DNA from: DATKZH01 sp964475955
Lineage (GTDB): Bacteria > Planctomycetota > Planctomycetia > Pirellulales > Thermoguttaceae
Length of the DNA: 37,843 nucleotides
Assembly (NCBI GenBank): GCA_964475955.1
Contig: CAYYZY010000065.1
Span: forward strand, 1 to 37,843
Direction of reading: 5' to 3'
Both the position numbers and the translations under genes were made by a program. Within the stretch, counting starts at the first letter, position 1. Every line of letters starts with the position of its first letter. Below the pieces are notes generated by a model. It was given only the letters and a program-made list of their open reading frames with translations, was not told the origin of the DNA and ran no database searches. Positions 18,661 to 26,538 of the stretch are shown here, piece by piece.

Positions 18661-18777
18661 CCGAGACCGACGGGTTGGCGGAACGTGGCCTGCGCCCGGA
18701 ACGCGGCGAAAAAAAGCATTCTAACCTTTTGCGGCCCGACCGCCAGGGGGCGGGATCTCGCACGCCCCCTTTCGGCT

Positions 18778-19488
18778 TCACCGCGCGTCGGCGTCGGCCA
18801 GGATCCGCTGCTCGCGGCAAGTGCGCCGGTACGTGGCGTCGAAGTCGACGGGCAGGCAGAAGCCGCCGCGCAGCCACAAGGGCATCGTGGGAAGCGACTG
18901 CCCTATGGAAAGGCGCTCTTCCCAAAGGTCGAGATTCGGCCGCTCCGCCCGCTCCAGCAGCCGGTAGGCGGCCGCGTAAAGGTCCCAGTCTCCGGCGACG
19001 TCGCCCGGCGAGCCAAGACGCGCCAGAAGCCCCGCGTGGAGGTTCGCCCGGCGCGTGGTGACGACGTCGACGATCACCAGCCCCACGCCCTGTTGGACGT
19101 ACGCGGCGCATTTGCCGACAAAGGCCTGTTCGTGCGCCGGACGATCCTTGTTCGCGGGTCTGACCAGCTCGATCGCCCCCACCAGAACCGGCCCGCCCTC
19201 GCGGTCGTAGACCAACACCTCGACCACGTCGCGGATTCGCGGCACGGGCACCGTTCGCGTAGGAGCCGGCGCCGACCACGTCGCAACGGCCTCGGGCGCG
19301 GCCGACCGGCGCTCGTCGAAGGCGGCCACGTCGATCTGGACGCCGAACTGCACGTTCGCCTCGGCGAAGTAACCTTCGGGAAGCTGCTCGTTCAGGTGCG
19401 AAGACAGGTACGTCGACCAAGCGTTGTCCAGTGCGTGCCACTGACGGCGCAAGCTGAGCGGCGGGCGGAAATGATCGTTCAACACCAT
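18778..19488 (-). CDS. DUF4058 family protein
   Basis: A 236-residue protein with MVLNDHFRPPLSLRRQWHA, YLSSHLNEQLPEGYFAE, VQFGVQIDVAAFDE, VLVGAIELVRPANKDR and GLVIVDVVTTRRANLH. This is the DUF4058 family, often multiplied in planctomycetes and cyanobacteria. Its pattern of E-x-V-S/R-P-xNK after a beta strand recalls PD-(D/E)XK nuclease folds of the Uma2 group, but function is unknown. The ATG at 19488 is preferred over 19551: it follows GAGG and matches the family start. It sits upstream of gcvT with a 117-base spacer and is probably a separate unit. Confidence 0.75.
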   Translation of the reverse strand: MVLNDHFRPPLSLRRQWHALDNAWSTYLSSHLNEQLPEGYFAEANVQFGVQIDVAAFDERRSAAPEAVATWSAPAPTRTVPVPRIRDVVEVLVYDREGGPVLVGAIELVRPANKDRPAHEQAFVGKCAAYVQQGVGLVIVDVVTTRRANLHAGLLARLGSPGDVAGDWDLYAAAYRLLERAERPNLDLWEERLSIGQSLPTMPLWLRGGFCLPVDFDATYRRTCREQRILADADAR

Positions 19489-19716
19489 TTGTGCGACCTC
19501 GTCTCGACCATGCGCGCGAAGCGCGTGGACTGAGTCCCGCTTGGTGGGCACCCCATCCGACCGCGGGTTGATTGCCCTGCGCCGTGCGTGAACGCGTCAA
19601 CTGACACCGGGCTCATAGGCGGGCAATCCGAATCCCGCCTCACTCGTCGAAGGACGAGGAGAACCGTTGGGGTGTCCCGGCGGTGAAGCCTTGCGCGGAG
19701 TGAGTTCGCAGAGCAT

Positions 19717-19947
19717 TCAACCAATCTGCTGGGCTACGTTCCTCCCAGCGGTGGGCGGTGGAAGCGGCTTGCCGTCTCGCTTCATGTTGTCGATCCACTC
19801 ATCGACGATTTGGCACAGTTCTCGGTACACTTCCGTCTCGTCGGCGCCGTGACAGCACGGGCCGATAACGCCGGGGCACTGCCCCACGAAGCACTGATCT
19901 TCCTCCGACCATTCCACCAGTTTGATGTAGCGAGAGCTTTCTTTCAC
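19717..19947 (-). CDS. hicB: HicB-family antitoxin
   Basis: A 76-residue protein with YIKLVEWSEEDQCFVGQCPGV, HGADETEVYRELCQIVDEW and GKPLPPPT, the partially degraded RNase-H fold of HicB antitoxins. It would bind and neutralise HicA. The start is the GTG at 19947: it follows GAGGAG by 8 bases and overlaps the hicA stop as GTGA. The longer frame from the GTG at 19953 has too short a spacing. No C-terminal DNA-binding domain is present, so autoregulation may need another element. Confidence 0.85.
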   Translation of the reverse strand: MKESSRYIKLVEWSEEDQCFVGQCPGVIGPCCHGADETEVYRELCQIVDEWIDNMKRDGKPLPPPTAGRNVAQQIG

Positions 19948-20138
19948 TGGCACGACTCCTCGATCACCTTCTTCACCTCTCGCTCCTGATAAGGCTTGGC
20001 ATCATCGCCAAGCCGCCCCGAAATCGTGACTCGCGCGCCCTCGGGATGCTCATAGTTCCGATGGCTCCCCTTGCCGCCTCGATCGGCGAAGCCCGCGCGC
20101 TGCAAATCGCGCATCAGGTCTCGAATTTTTCGCGGCAT
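19944..20138 (-). CDS. hicA: HicA-family mRNA interferase toxin
   Basis: A 64-residue dsRBD-like toxin with MPRKIRDLMRDLQRAGF, GGKGSHRNYEHPEG (catalytic His in the GSH box) and a K-x-V-x-x-I end. HicA cleaves mRNA at ribosomes when free. The gene comes first and hicB second, the usual hicAB order, with a 4-nt overlap. The ATG at 20138 is the family start; a GTG three codons upstream is possible. Confidence 0.85.
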   Translation of the reverse strand: MPRKIRDLMRDLQRAGFADRGGKGSHRNYEHPEGARVTISGRLGDDAKPYQEREVKKVIEESCQ

Positions 20139-20366
20139 ACGGGGCACGTCCCCAATGGTCGCCGGCTCCCCAAACGAGAACCGCTGTCATTGCCTCCGCC
20201 ACGCCCCCCGCGCCCGTAACCACCTTTTCAGCGAGAGACTCATTTTTTCGCGCGACAAGGGAAGCCGTCAAGTCGCGTGCTGCATTGTGCGGCCCGGGGC
20301 CAGATCGCGATGCTCTTGTTTCTCACTCAACGTTCAGCGTTCGTGGGATCTCGAGCCCGGCGCAAC

Positions 20367-22688
20367 CTACCGGCCGCGGCCGCGCTTCCTACCCGAAGCT
20401 CGCTTCTTTTTCGACGTCGCCTTCGTCTTGCCGCCCGATCGCGACTTGCCCTTCCCTTTCCCCTTAGCCGACGCCTTCTTGCGGCGGGCGCCTTTCCGCG
20501 CGGGCGCCGCGGCGCGCCGGTGCCGCGCGACCAGCCGGAAGTCGAGCTCGCGGCGGTCGACGTCCACCCGGAAGACCGACACCCGAACCACGTCTCCCAA
20601 ACGGTACGCGTTGCCGGAGCGGTGGCCGGAAAGCGTGTGCGACGAGCGGTCGAACCGGTACTGGTCTTCGGTCAGCGAGCTGATGTGGATCAGCCCCTCG
20701 GCCGGGAGCCGGAGCCCTTGGACGAACAGCCCGAAGCTCTCAACGCCGGTGATGACCGCGTCCATCTCCTCGCCGATCCGCTCCTTGAGGTATTCCAGGA
20801 GCTTCACTTTCACCAGCTCGCGCTCGGCCGCCTCGGCCCGCTGCTCCCGTTCCGAGCAATGTTCGCCCACGGCGACCAGCTCGTCGTAGACGTTCCGGGG
20901 CTTGCGGCCGTCGAGGATCCCGTCCAAGAGCCGGTGCACCGTGAGGTCGGGATAGCGCCGAATCGGCGACGTAAAATGGCAGTAGCACCCGCTGGCCAGG
21001 GCGTAATGCCCCTCCTGCGCCGGGCTGTACTCGGCGCGCTGGAGCGACCGGAGCACGGCGTAGTTGACCGCGTGTTCCTCGGGGCGCCCGGCGACCTCGC
21101 CGAGCAGCTTCTGAAGCGCGAAGCGGCTCTCCAGGCTTTCCGTCTTGAACCCGAGCCCCTCGACGAATCGGGTCAGCTCCTTCAGCTTGCGCGACGCGGG
21201 CGGCTCGTGGACCCGGCGCAGGAAGTGGAGGCCCCGCTGGGCGAGCGTGTCGGCCACCGCCTCGTTCGCCGCCAGCATGAACTCCTCGATGATCTGGTGG
21301 CTCACCGTGTGCTCGACCACCCGGGCACCCGTCACCCGCCCCCGCTTATCCAGCTCGACCTTCACCTCGGGCAGGGCCAACTCCAGGGCGCCGCGCTCGA
21401 TGCGCCGTCGCCGGAGCACCATGGCCAGCTCGTGCATCCGCCCCAACAGCCCGTGAACCGGCGCCCCCAGCCTGCGCCGCCACGAAGCGGGGTCTTCGAG
21501 GAAGTCGTCGACCTGCTCGTAGGTCAGCCGCCGCCGGCTCTTCATCGCCGCCCGGTGCACCTCGGTCGCCACGCGCAGCCCTTCGGCGGTGAATTCGATG
21601 AACACCGTCTTGGTGTAGCGGACCTTGCGCGGCTGGAGGCTGGCCAACGCGTTGGAGATCAGCTCCGGCAGCATGGGGACGACGCGGTCGGGCAGGTAGA
21701 CGCTCGTCCCCCGCTGATACGCTTCGCGATCAAGCGGGCTCTTGGGGCGAACGAAGTGGGCCACGTCGGCGATGTGCACGCCGAGCCGCCAGTGCCCGTT
21801 GGGCAGACGCTCCAGCGAAATGGCGTCGTCGAAGTCGCGCGCATCGGCCGGGTCGATGGTGACCACCGGCAGGGCCGTGGCGTCGAGCCGGCCGGCGGGG
21901 ACGCCCTCCTCGAACCGGTCGGCCTGGCCTCGGGCGTCGTCGAGCACGTCGTCGGGGAACCGGTCGGGGAGGCCGAATTCCCGGATGATCGAAAGCGTGT
22001 CGACGCCCGGCCTGCCGCGCGGCCCGAGCACTTCGGTGATCACGCCTTCCCCGTCGCGCAAAGGGGAGGGGAAGCGGACCATTTCAATCACCACCTTGTC
22101 GTCGGTCCGCGCGCCGCTTGCGCCGGGATCGCCCACCAGGATCGGCCGCGAGAAGAGGGGGCCGTCGACCTCCACGTAGCCGGCGCCGGCCGTCTCGAAG
22201 TAGCGGCCGACGAACTCGTGCGACTGGCGCTCGATCACGCGCACGATCGCGCCCCGCGGGCCAGGGCGCCTGCCGCCGCGACGCCGGTCGATCTCGACCA
22301 TCACCAGGTCGCCGGTCGACGCGTCGCCCGACTTCTCCGCCGGGACGTACACGTCGGGCTGGACCGCCCCGGTATCCGCGCCCGGTTTGGGGCGCACGAA
22401 GCCGTATCCCTCGTCCCTTCGCCGGAACACCCCGACGACGCGGTTCCCCTCGCGCCGGCCCCCCTGGGCCCCGGGGGCGCTCGCGGCCCGCACCACCGGC
22501 TCCACGACCCGACCGGGCCCGTACGTGAGCCGGCCCCGGGCAACCAGTTCCCGGATCACCCGCTGCACGTCGCGGGCCCGATCCCTGGGCACCCCGAGAC
22601 GCCGGGCAATCACGCGGCCCTTGGCGGGCTGATAGTCGGCACGGCCGACCAAATCCAGAACGGCCTGCTCCAACTCGACGTTCTTCAT
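20367..22688 (-). CDS. rnr: Ribonuclease R (RNB-family 3'-5' exoribonuclease)
   Basis: A 773-residue processive exoribonuclease that degrades structured RNA. In order: an N-terminal winged helix (MKNVELEQAVLDLV to YGPGRVVEP), cold-shock domains (GYGFVRPKPG), and the RNB core with VTIDPADARDFDDAISLE, whose Asp residues bind Mg. HIADVAHFV, TSPIRRYPDLTVHR and a C-terminal S1 domain (VITGVESFGLFVQGL) follow, then a highly basic Lys/Ser/Gly tail (KKASAKGKGKGKSRSGGK). The ATG at 22688 follows GGGGGAG. A 23-bp perfect inverted repeat lies just upstream. It follows the OB/HD exonuclease gene, so two 3'-5' exonucleases are neighbours. Confidence 0.95.
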   Translation of the reverse strand: MKNVELEQAVLDLVGRADYQPAKGRVIARRLGVPRDRARDVQRVIRELVARGRLTYGPGRVVEPVVRAASAPGAQGGRREGNRVVGVFRRRDEGYGFVRPKPGADTGAVQPDVYVPAEKSGDASTGDLVMVEIDRRRGGRRPGPRGAIVRVIERQSHEFVGRYFETAGAGYVEVDGPLFSRPILVGDPGASGARTDDKVVIEMVRFPSPLRDGEGVITEVLGPRGRPGVDTLSIIREFGLPDRFPDDVLDDARGQADRFEEGVPAGRLDATALPVVTIDPADARDFDDAISLERLPNGHWRLGVHIADVAHFVRPKSPLDREAYQRGTSVYLPDRVVPMLPELISNALASLQPRKVRYTKTVFIEFTAEGLRVATEVHRAAMKSRRRLTYEQVDDFLEDPASWRRRLGAPVHGLLGRMHELAMVLRRRRIERGALELALPEVKVELDKRGRVTGARVVEHTVSHQIIEEFMLAANEAVADTLAQRGLHFLRRVHEPPASRKLKELTRFVEGLGFKTESLESRFALQKLLGEVAGRPEEHAVNYAVLRSLQRAEYSPAQEGHYALASGCYCHFTSPIRRYPDLTVHRLLDGILDGRKPRNVYDELVAVGEHCSEREQRAEAAERELVKVKLLEYLKERIGEEMDAVITGVESFGLFVQGLRLPAEGLIHISSLTEDQYRFDRSSHTLSGHRSGNAYRLGDVVRVSVFRVDVDRRELDFRLVARHRRAAAPARKGARRKKASAKGKGKGKSRSGGKTKATSKKKRASGRKRGRGR

Positions 22689-22701
22689 TCGCTCCCCCAA
22701 C

Positions 22702-22758
22702 GTGGGGCACGTTTCCAACGTGCCCACAACCCAACGGCACGTTGGAAACGTGCCCCAC
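22702..22758. repeat. 23-bp perfect inverted repeat upstream of rnr
   Basis: The arms at 22702-22724 and 22736-22758 are perfectly complementary with an 11-nt loop. They begin GTGGGGCACG and end CGTGCCCCAC. There is no T-tract, so it is not a typical terminator. It starts 14 bases before the rnr start codon and would form a strong hairpin in the mRNA. Confidence 0.9.
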
Positions 22759-22799
22759 AACATGCGCGCACCACGCGCGCATCATCACGGTCAAAGACC

Positions 22800-23801
22800 C
22801 TATTCGCCGGAATCGTCGGCGGCGCGGCCTCCTTTCTTGCCGTACCCCTTGAACAGCTTGCGCCCGAGGCTGGGGTGATAGTGCGTCCACGGGCTGCCCA
22901 CGTTCGGATCGTCGCGAATTTGCTGATCGAAGGCGAACACCTTGGCGTCGAGCAGGTCGAGACCGTAAAGGGCGATTGCCTCGAGCGTCATGGGCAGCTT
23001 CGGGCTGCCGTACGCGTACTCGCCGTGGTGGCTGACGACCATGTGCTTCAACCGCAGCACGGTCTCCTCCGAAATCGGCTCGCCGGAAAGCTTCTCGGCC
23101 TCCGCCGCCTTCTCCTCGATCAAGCGCACGCCCATTACCAGGTGGCCGATCAACTGCCCCTCGTCGCCGTAGGCCAGCTCGCGCTCGTAGGTCAGTTCGT
23201 CGGTCTTGCCGGCGTCGTGCAGAAAGGCCCCCATCACCAACAGATCGCGGTCGATCTGGGGATAGCAGGGGGCGATCCGCAGGGCGACTTCCATCAGGCT
23301 CACCGCGTGCTGCAACAACCCGCCGTGGTAGGCGTGGTGGTGCTTCACGCCGGCCGGCGCCCGAACGAACTTGCCCATGAACGGCTCGTCCAAGAGAAAG
23401 CACTCGGCCAGGTTGCGCAGTTGCGGATTGCCCAGGCCGCGCAGGATCTCGCCGAGCCGCACGACCAGCTTGTCGACCTCGACGGAGGAGACCGGCGAGA
23501 AGTCGTCCTCGTTCACCTCGCTCGGCTCCACCCGCATCAAACTCGTCGCGATCAACTGCACCGCCCCTTGGAACAACTGGGTGGTGCCTTCCACCCGTAT
23601 GTAATCGCCGTTCTCGAACGACCGGTAAAGCGATTCCGACGCGTTCCACATCCGGGCGCCGATGGAGCCGGAGCGGTCGGAAAGCTCCAACTGGAGGTAG
23701 AGATTCCCGTTGCGGTTGGGCCGGAGCTGCTTCTCGTTGGCCCGAAACACGTCGTCGACCGTCTCCTGGGGACGGAGTTGATTGATGTAACGTCGCCGCA
23801 T
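22800..23801 (-). CDS. YhaM-like OB-fold/HD-domain 3'-5' exoribonuclease
   Basis: A 333-residue protein. The N-terminal OB domain (residues about 10-100: NLYLQLELSDRSGSIGARMW, GDYIRVEGTTQLFQG) binds nucleic acid. The HD domain has HHHAYHGGLLQHAVSL, GAFLHDAGKTDEL (metal-binding His-Asp), GHLVMGVRLIE and VSHHGEYAYGSP. This is the architecture of YhaM/CBF1-type 3'-5' exoribonucleases. The ATG at 23801 follows AAAGGAG, which decides the start over the longer frame to 23879. It is divergent from proS and directly upstream of rnr, suggesting a joint RNA-decay unit. The C-terminus is a short basic/acidic tail. Confidence 0.85.
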   Translation of the reverse strand: MRRRYINQLRPQETVDDVFRANEKQLRPNRNGNLYLQLELSDRSGSIGARMWNASESLYRSFENGDYIRVEGTTQLFQGAVQLIATSLMRVEPSEVNEDDFSPVSSVEVDKLVVRLGEILRGLGNPQLRNLAECFLLDEPFMGKFVRAPAGVKHHHAYHGGLLQHAVSLMEVALRIAPCYPQIDRDLLVMGAFLHDAGKTDELTYERELAYGDEGQLIGHLVMGVRLIEEKAAEAEKLSGEPISEETVLRLKHMVVSHHGEYAYGSPKLPMTLEAIALYGLDLLDAKVFAFDQQIRDDPNVGSPWTHYHPSLGRKLFKGYGKKGGRAADDSGE

Positions 23802-24105
23802 GCGGCTCCTTTCCGAGGGTCGGTGTACGTGTCGGAGAAGAGAGACGATGAAGGGAGAGGGCGAACGTTGTCGCCCCACTGCGAATCAAGCGCCGGCCGT
23901 TCGTGCCCGACGGGCCCCTCGCCCGAAGTCCCCAAAACTCACCAATCCCCGATTTTACGCCCGGCGACGACGCGTCACAAGGGGGTGGCCGCCCACTTGC
24001 CCGCCCCCCCGCGCATGGCCTACAATACCCGCTTTCCCGTCTCGCTTGCCGCAAATGCCGGACCGTTGCGGCCGCGCCGACCCTCGACACGCCGGGCTTG
24101 GCCCC
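23802..24105. other. Divergent intergenic region between the OB/HD gene and proS
   Basis: About 300 bases. It holds the proS promoter candidate at 23997-24026. I see no RNA gene or T-box-like element. Frames running through it are extensions of proS without family resemblance. Confidence 0.5.
23997..24026 (+). promoter_or_regulatory. Sigma-70-like promoter for proS
   Basis: TTGCCC (23997-24002), an 18-nt spacer, TACAAT (24021-24026), 80 bases before the proS ATG. The same -10 occurs before the FAD oxidoreductase gene. Confidence 0.5.
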
Positions 24106-25887
24106 ATGCGCTGGACGCAGACGTTCATCCCCACGCTCAGGAAGGCACCGGAAGGTGCGGAAGCCCCAAGCCACGTGTTCCTGCTCCGCGCGGGCATGGT
24201 CGCCCAGGTCACCAGCGGCGCCTACGCCTACCTGCCGCTCGGGCTGCGCGTGGTCCGCAAGGTCGAAGGGATCGTGCGCCGGGCGATGGACGCGGCCGGG
24301 GCCGTCGAGTTGGCCGTGCCCGCCCTCGCGCCCGACTCCCTCTGGGAGCGAACCGGCCGCGCCGAGGACTTCGGTGACGAGCGAATCCGGGTCGTCCTCC
24401 CCCGGCCGGGGCGCAACGCCCGCTTCACGTTGGCGCCGGCGCACGAGGAGATCGTCGCCGACCTGCTCGCCCGGCACCTCACCAGCTACCGGCAACTGCC
24501 CGTCAGGTTCTACCGCCTTGGCATCCGGTTCCGCGCCGAGGCGCGGCCCCGCCTGGGCACGCTCCGGACCGACGAGTTCCGCACGGCCGACGCCTTCAGC
24601 TTCGATACTACAGAAGCCGACCTCGAAAACACGTACGAATCGCTCGCCGCCGCGTATCGCCGGATCCTCGATTCGTGCGGCCTCGACGCCCTGCTCGCCG
24701 AGGCCGAGAGCGATCCGGCCGGCGGCGACGAAAGCCACGAACTGCTGGTCCCGGCCGCGCGCGGCGAACACGTCGTCGCACACTGCCCCGCCTGCGGGTA
24801 TGCGGCCAGCCTGCCGCGCGCCGAGGTCGGCCCGCTTGGGGGTGATCCGCCCGACGTGCCCCTTGAGCCGCTCCGCGAGGTGGATACGCCGGGAGCCACG
24901 ACGATCGACGACGTGAGTACCCTGTTGGGCTGCCGGCCGCGCCAGATGATCAAGACCCTCATCTACACGGCCGACGATCGGCCCGTCGCCGTCCTGCTGC
25001 GCGGCGATCATCAGGCCAACGAGGCCAAGATCCGCCGCGCGCTTTCGGCCCGCCGCCTGGAACTGGCCCCGGCCGAGGTCATCGAACGCGTGACCGGCGC
25101 GCCGGTCGGATTCGCAGGCCCCGTCGGCCTGGCGGAGGAGGTCCCCGTTTGGGCCGATCGGAGCGTGCACCGCGTGCGCAACGCCGTAACCGGCGCGAAC
25201 CGCGCCGACGCGCACCTGACCGGCGTCAACGCCGATCGCGATTTCCCGCCCCCCCGACTGGCCGACCTCCGCTTCGTCGTCGACCGCGATCCGTGCCCTC
25301 GGTGTAGCAGCCGGCTCAACCTTCGGGCGGGGATCGAAGTGGGCCACCTCTTCAAGCCGGGCACGCGGTACTGCGAGGCCCTCGGCGCCCGATTCGCCGA
25401 CGAACACGAGCAGTTGCACGCCGCGGCCATGGGCTCTTATCAGCTTGGCGTCGACCGGCTGGTGGCCGCCGTAGCGGAGACCAGTCACGACGACCGGGGC
25501 CTCGTCTGGCCGCTGGCCGTCGCGCCGTACGAGGTACTCGTGATGCCGTTGGACGTGACACGGCCCGAAACGGTCGCCGCGGCCGAGCGCCTCGACGAGC
25601 AACTCCGCGATGCCGGCCTCGACGTGCTCTTCGACGACCGCAACCAGCGCGCGGGCGTAAAGTTCAACGACGCCGACCTGGTGGGCGTGCCGCTGCGCAT
25701 CGTCCTCGGTCCGCGGCGCCTGGCCGAGGGCCAGGTCGAAATCAAGTGGCGATGGGAAGCCGAGCCCGAGGTGATCGCGCTCGACGCCGCGGCCCGGCAC
25801 GTCGCCGAACTCGTACGCCGGGAACGTGAAACCGGCCGGCGCTTCAAGACACAACAATCCCCGAAGCAGAAGGCAGACGCGTCATGA
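24106..25887 (+). CDS. proS: Proline--tRNA ligase, bacterial type with divergent motif 2
   Basis: A 593-residue class II synthetase that charges tRNA-Pro. It starts MRWTQTFIPTLRKAP as in the family, with SGAYAYLPLGLRVVRK, the class II fRxE box (FRAEARPRLGTLRT), a YbaK-like editing insertion (about 260-400: TIDDVSTLLG, VLLRGDHQANEAKIRRAL), GIEVGHLFKPGTRYCEALG, motif 3-like YQLGVDRLVAAVAE and the anticodon-binding end. Unusually, the stretch that is GLMRxREFxMKDAYSF in most bacteria reads GTLRTDEFRTADAFSF. Two Cys pairs (CPACG, CPRC) may bind zinc. The ATG at 24106 lacks a strong Shine-Dalgarno but fits the family; the ORF is open much further upstream. Its stop overlaps the cyclophilin ATG. 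Confidence 0.9.
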   Translation: MRWTQTFIPTLRKAPEGAEAPSHVFLLRAGMVAQVTSGAYAYLPLGLRVVRKVEGIVRRAMDAAGAVELAVPALAPDSLWERTGRAEDFGDERIRVVLPRPGRNARFTLAPAHEEIVADLLARHLTSYRQLPVRFYRLGIRFRAEARPRLGTLRTDEFRTADAFSFDTTEADLENTYESLAAAYRRILDSCGLDALLAEAESDPAGGDESHELLVPAARGEHVVAHCPACGYAASLPRAEVGPLGGDPPDVPLEPLREVDTPGATTIDDVSTLLGCRPRQMIKTLIYTADDRPVAVLLRGDHQANEAKIRRALSARRLELAPAEVIERVTGAPVGFAGPVGLAEEVPVWADRSVHRVRNAVTGANRADAHLTGVNADRDFPPPRLADLRFVVDRDPCPRCSSRLNLRAGIEVGHLFKPGTRYCEALGARFADEHEQLHAAAMGSYQLGVDRLVAAVAETSHDDRGLVWPLAVAPYEVLVMPLDVTRPETVAAAERLDEQLRDAGLDVLFDDRNQRAGVKFNDADLVGVPLRIVLGPRRLAEGQVEIKWRWEAEPEVIALDAAARHVAELVRRERETGRRFKTQQSPKQKADAS

Positions 25888-26315
25888 AAGTCGCCACGCT
25901 GACCACCGACAAAGGCACGATCCGCATCCAACTGCACGACGACAAGGCGCCTAAGACCTGCGAGAATTTCGAGAAGCTCGCCGGCGAAGGCTTTTACGAC
26001 GGGCTCACCTTCCATCGGGTGATCGACGATTTCATGGTCCAGACCGGATGCCCCCATGGCGACGGGTGCGGCGGGCCCGGCTACACGTTCGCCGACGAGT
26101 TCCACCCCGACCTGAATCACGACGCCCCCGGCGTGGTCTCGATGGCCAACGCCGGCCCCAACACCAATGGCTCCCAGTTCTTCATCACGCATGTGCCCAC
26201 CCCCTGGCTCGACGGCAAGCACTCGGTGTTCGGCCGCGTCGTCGAAGGCCAGGACCTGGTCAATGCCATCCGCCAGGGCGATCTGATGCAGAAGGTCACC
26301 GTCACCGAGGAGTAG
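25884..26315 (+). CDS. Cyclophilin-type peptidyl-prolyl isomerase
   Basis: A 143-residue cytosolic cyclophilin with GLTFHRVIDDFMVQTGCP (catalytic Arg), GPGYTFADEF, VSMANAGPNTNGSQFFI and TPWLDGKHSVFGRV (the Trp of the cyclosporin-binding site). It isomerises X-Pro bonds and has no signal peptide. The ATG overlaps the proS stop as ATGA (25884-25887), so translation is coupled. Length is at the short end of the family (about 145-165), with the core intact. Confidence 0.95.
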   Translation: MKVATLTTDKGTIRIQLHDDKAPKTCENFEKLAGEGFYDGLTFHRVIDDFMVQTGCPHGDGCGGPGYTFADEFHPDLNHDAPGVVSMANAGPNTNGSQFFITHVPTPWLDGKHSVFGRVVEGQDLVNAIRQGDLMQKVTVTEE

Positions 26316-26538
26316 CCGAAAACCCGTGCCGAGAACACCGCGGCGGTCGCCCCTGCCGTGACGGGTTGACGCAACAAGAGGCAACCGAGGCAACGGAGAA
26401 TGGCGCGCTCCGTTTCCCCCTCTTGCTGCCGTCGATGTGAGCGAAGACTGACTCCTCGACCCCCGCGCCGTCCAACCTCGGCCCCGGCTTCTTTCTTCTT
26501 CCCCCTTCTTCCCCACCTCTCCCTTTTTACACCTTGAA

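Noticed and set aside
22702..22758. Inverted repeat as a Rho-independent terminator for the OB/HD gene
   Set aside because: No T-tract on either side; better described as a hairpin or dispersed palindrome.
20277..24377. Plus-strand 1366-residue open frame
   Set aside because: Antisense to rnr and the OB/HD gene, both well supported; a high-GC shadow frame that then reads out of frame into proS.
22084..25857. Minus-strand 1257-residue open frame
   Set aside because: Antisense to proS and out of frame with rnr and the OB/HD gene; no family resemblance.
26316..26538. AACCCGT/ACGGGTT pair near 26323-26367 as a terminator between the cyclophilin and sigma genes
   Set aside because: Only a 7-bp stem with a loop over 30 nt and no T-run.
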